This document shows, piece after piece, positions 61,733 to 64,000 of a stretch of 64,000 bases of DNA (the stretch's first letter is position 1; each line of letters opens with the position of its first letter). Below the pieces are notes generated by a model, which saw nothing but the letters and a program-made list of their open reading frames with translations, was not told the origin of the DNA and made no database searches. Origin of the DNA: Nocardia aobensis NBRC 100429 (lineage in GTDB: Bacteria > Actinomycetota > Actinomycetes > Mycobacteriales > Mycobacteriaceae); assembly GCF_000308375.1 (NCBI RefSeq), contig NZ_BAFQ01000162.1, forward strand, positions 34,596-98,595, given 5' to 3'. The position numbers and the translations under genes were made by a program.

Positions 61733-62569
61733 TCAGCGCCTCGGCAACCGGTAGACCCGCTCCGCATTGGCGGTGGTGATCTCGGCCAGCGCCGCCGGAT
61801 CCTGTTCGCGCAGCTCGGCCAGGGCCCGCACGGTGTAGGGCAGGCAGTACGGCTCGTTCGGCGCGCCCCGGAACGGGTGCGGGGTCAGGAACGGCGCATC
61901 GGTCTCCACCAGGATCAGCTCGTCCGGCACCAGCTTCGCGGCCTCGCGCAGTTCGTGCGCGTTCCGGAAACTCACCGTCCCGGAGAAGCTGAGCAGATAC
62001 CCCTCGGCCACGCAGGCCAGCGCCATATTGGCGTCGGAGGAGAAGCAGTGGAAGATCACCGTCTCCGGCGCGCCCTCGTCCAGCAGGACCGCCAGCACGT
62101 CGTGATCGGCCTCGCGGTTGTGGATCATCAACGGCTTACCGAGTCGTTTCGCGAGGTCGATATGCCAGCGGAAGCCCTCGACCTGATCCTCGATATCGGC
62201 GCAGCCGTCGAGTTTGCCGGGCCAGTAGTAGTCGAGCCCGGTCTCGCCGACGGCGACCACCCGGGGGTCGGCGGCCAGCTTCTCCAGTTCGGCGCGGGCG
62301 GCATCGTCCAGGGCGTTCGCCCGGGTCGGATGGAGTGCGACCGCCGCGTACACGCGCGGATCCCAGTGCGCGGCGTCGACGGCGAAGCGGGCGGCATCGA
62401 GGTCGTCGGCGATGGTCACCACCCGGCCGACACCTACGGCGGCGGCCCGATCCACCATGGCGGCAACCGATTCCGCGTCCTCGGCGCCGCAGGCATCGAG
62501 GTGGGTGTGCGCGTCGATCAACGGCGACAGCGGTTCGGGCGGCTCGGGTGCGGGTCGTTTACCGGGCAT
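61733..62569 (-). CDS. tatD: TatD-family metal-dependent deoxyribonuclease
   Basis: 278 residues. TIM-barrel hydrolase with D-A-H-T-H-L-D near residue 20, G-E-T-G-L-D-Y-Y, P-L-M-I-H-N-R-E-A, F-H-C-F-S and V-E-T-D-A-P-F-L. A 3'-5' exonuclease family; also called D-aminoacyl or DNase. Divergent from metG and upstream of rpfB, as in mycobacteria (Rv1008). ATG at 62569. Confidence 0.95.
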   Translation of the reverse strand: MPGKRPAPEPPEPLSPLIDAHTHLDACGAEDAESVAAMVDRAAAVGVGRVVTIADDLDAARFAVDAAHWDPRVYAAVALHPTRANALDDAARAELEKLAADPRVVAVGETGLDYYWPGKLDGCADIEDQVEGFRWHIDLAKRLGKPLMIHNREADHDVLAVLLDEGAPETVIFHCFSSDANMALACVAEGYLLSFSGTVSFRNAHELREAAKLVPDELILVETDAPFLTPHPFRGAPNEPYCLPYTVRALAELREQDPAALAEITTANAERVYRLPRR

Positions 62570-62682
62570 CGGACCAGATTAGACACACCGCACCGACGGC
62601 AGGTGAACCCGGCGGGAGCGCCGAGCGGACGACGGGATATCGACGCGAGGGATTATCGGCGGCGGATTAGAGTGGACACACC

Positions 62683-64000
62683 ATGAGCGCACCCGAACGC
62701 ACCTCACCGGCCTTCTACATCACCACGGCGATCGCCTATCCCAACGGCGCGCCGCATATCGGCCATGCCTACGAGTACATCTCCACCGATACGCTGGCAC
62801 GGTTCAAGCGGCTCGACGGCTACGACGTGTTCTTCATGACCGGCACCGACGAGCACGGCCAGAAGGTGCAGCAGGCCGCGCGCGCCGCCGGCGTCTCCGT
62901 GGAGGAATACGCCGCGCGCAATTCGGATGTGTTCGAACGCATGGACAAGGCGCTCGACATTTCCTACGACCGGTTCATCCGCACCACCGACGAGGATCAC
63001 CTCGCCGCCAGCATCGCGATCTGGGAGCGCATGCAGGCCAACGGCGATATCTACCTCGACACCTATTCGGGCTGGTACTCGGTGCGCGACGAGGCCTTCT
63101 ACACCGAGGAGGAGACCACCGTCGCCGAGGACGGGACGCGCCTGGCGACCGAAACCCGGACCCCGGTGGAATGGACCGAGGAGTCGAACTACTTCTTCCG
63201 GTTGTCGAAATATCAGGACCGGCTGCTCGAACTGTACGAGACCACACCGGATTTCATCCTGCCCGCGACCCGGCGCAACGAAATCGTCAGCTATGTGAAG
63301 GCCGGTCTGAAGGATCTGTCGATTTCGCGCACCACCTTCGACTGGGGTGTGCCGGTGCCCGGTGATCCGGCGCATGTGATGTACGTGTGGGTGGACGCGC
63401 TCACCAACTATCTGACCGGTGTCGGATTCCCGAATACCGATTCGGCGGCGTTCCAGCGGTTCTGGCCGGCGAATGTGCACATCATCGGCAAGGACATCAC
63501 CCGCTTCCACACCGTCTACTGGCCGGCATTCCTGATGTCGGCGGGTATCGAATTGCCGAAACGCGTTTTCGTGCACGGCTTCTTGTTCAACAAGGGCGAG
63601 AAGATGTCGAAGTCGGTCGGGAATGTGGTGGATCCGCTGGCGCTGGTCGACCAGTACGGTCTCGACGCGGTGCGGTTCTTCCTGCTGCGCGAGATCTCCT
63701 ACGGCCAGGACGGTTCCTACAGTCACGACGCCATCGTCGGGCGGATCAACACCGATCTGGCCAACGAGTACGGCAATCTGGTGCAGCGCAGCCTGAAGAT
63801 GGTGGCGCGCGATTTCGATTCCGCCGTACCGACTCCCGGCGAATTCACCGACGCCGATCGGGAACTGCTCGATCGCGCGAACGGCCTGCTGGAGCGCTGC
63901 CGCACCGAATTCGACGGGCAGCAGCTGCATCTGGCGCTCGAGGCGATCTGGCTGACCCTCGGCGAGACGAACAAGTACTTCTCCGCGCAGCAGCCGTGGG
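62683..64000 (+). CDS. metG: Methionyl-tRNA synthetase (3' end off window)
   Basis: About 439 codons are present; the frame leaves the right edge. Class I synthetase charging tRNA-Met. The HIGH motif is G-A-P-H-I-G-H-A-Y near residue 24, KMSKS is E-K-M-S-K-S near 305, and T-G-T-D-E-H-G-Q lies between. No zinc-finger Cys cluster is seen, the mycobacterial type. ATG 62683, 113 bp from the divergent tatD. Confidence 0.97.
   Translation, partial: MSAPERTSPAFYITTAIAYPNGAPHIGHAYEYISTDTLARFKRLDGYDVFFMTGTDEHGQKVQQAARAAGVSVEEYAARNSDVFERMDKALDISYDRFIRTTDEDHLAASIAIWERMQANGDIYLDTYSGWYSVRDEAFYTEEETTVAEDGTRLATETRTPVEWTEESNYFFRLSKYQDRLLELYETTPDFILPATRRNEIVSYVKAGLKDLSISRTTFDWGVPVPGDPAHVMYVWVDALTNYLTGVGFPNTDSAAFQRFWPANVHIIGKDITRFHTVYWPAFLMSAGIELPKRVFVHGFLFNKGEKMSKSVGNVVDPLALVDQYGLDAVRFFLLREISYGQDGSYSHDAIVGRINTDLANEYGNLVQRSLKMVARDFDSAVPTPGEFTDADRELLDRANGLLERCRTEFDGQQLHLALEAIWLTLGETNKYFSAQQPW

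Overview
The window is high-GC actinobacterial DNA. Its gene order, codon use and mycolic-lineage markers (RpfB, an LpqU-type lipoprotein, the ergothioneine genes, a KstR-type box) point to Nocardia or a close relative in the Mycobacteriales. The core runs colinear, in reverse, with the Mycobacterium tuberculosis segment from metS (Rv1007c) to ppx2 (Rv1026). From right to left it reads metG, tatD, rpfB, ksgA, ispE, a Pks16-like acyl-AMP ligase, pth, rplY, prs, glmU, tRNA-Gln, a TetR regulator, mfd, mazG, lpqU, eno, ftsB, a DUF501 gene and ppx. These are housekeeping genes for translation, cell-wall precursors, nucleotide supply, DNA repair and division. Gene names here rest on motifs and synteny recalled from memory; no database search was run.

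Layout. 1-5.6 kb is accessory: an AbiEi/DUF559-type gene, a large XRE regulator followed by a microprotein operon behind a perfect palindrome, a frameshifted TetR gene with DUF5994, and small membrane proteins. 5.6-12 kb holds a tRNA-Leu, a POT peptide transporter, and ppx, DUF501 and ftsB joined by overlapping stops and starts. A 24-bp minisatellite separates these from eno and the lytic transglycosylase. 12.1-18.4 kb is the most interesting insertion: an iron-box promoter driving a clavaminate-synthase-like oxygenase, an SbnB-like dehydrogenase, a Y4yA/SbnH-like PLP decarboxylase, an SbnA-like synthase and a MATE exporter. 18.5-25.4 kb carries two small genes, mazG, mfd and two TetR regulators, one of the gamma-butyrolactone-receptor type. 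25.4-29.8 kb has tRNA-Gln and glmU-prs flanked by two copies of a dispersed repeat, then two conserved genes of unknown role.

29.8-35.8 kb is the full ergothioneine set, egtABCD on one strand and egtE divergent. 36-43.5 kb holds the acyl-AMP ligase, an ADP-ribosylglycohydrolase, pth, rplY, an acyltransferase with tandem operators, a TetR regulator and release factor 3. 43.5-47.7 kb has a SnoaL-like gene and two Abi-alpha paralogues around a DUF445 membrane protein. 47.7-52 kb has an ABC-F ATPase, an LLM oxidoreductase and ispE. 52.2-56.2 kb is a copper-efflux operon behind a CsoR-type site, followed by a 38-bp perfect palindrome. 56.4 kb holds the second copy of a 56-bp palindromic repeat also found at 0.9 kb. 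The right end has a VOC protein, ksgA, a secreted lipase, a KstR-box-linked SDR, rpfB, tatD and the start of metG.

The accessory modules break an otherwise conserved housekeeping order. The best candidate for an undescribed system is the iron-regulated 2,3-diaminopropionate cluster. It has precursor synthesis, decarboxylation, oxidation and export, but no visible NIS or NRPS assembly enzyme.
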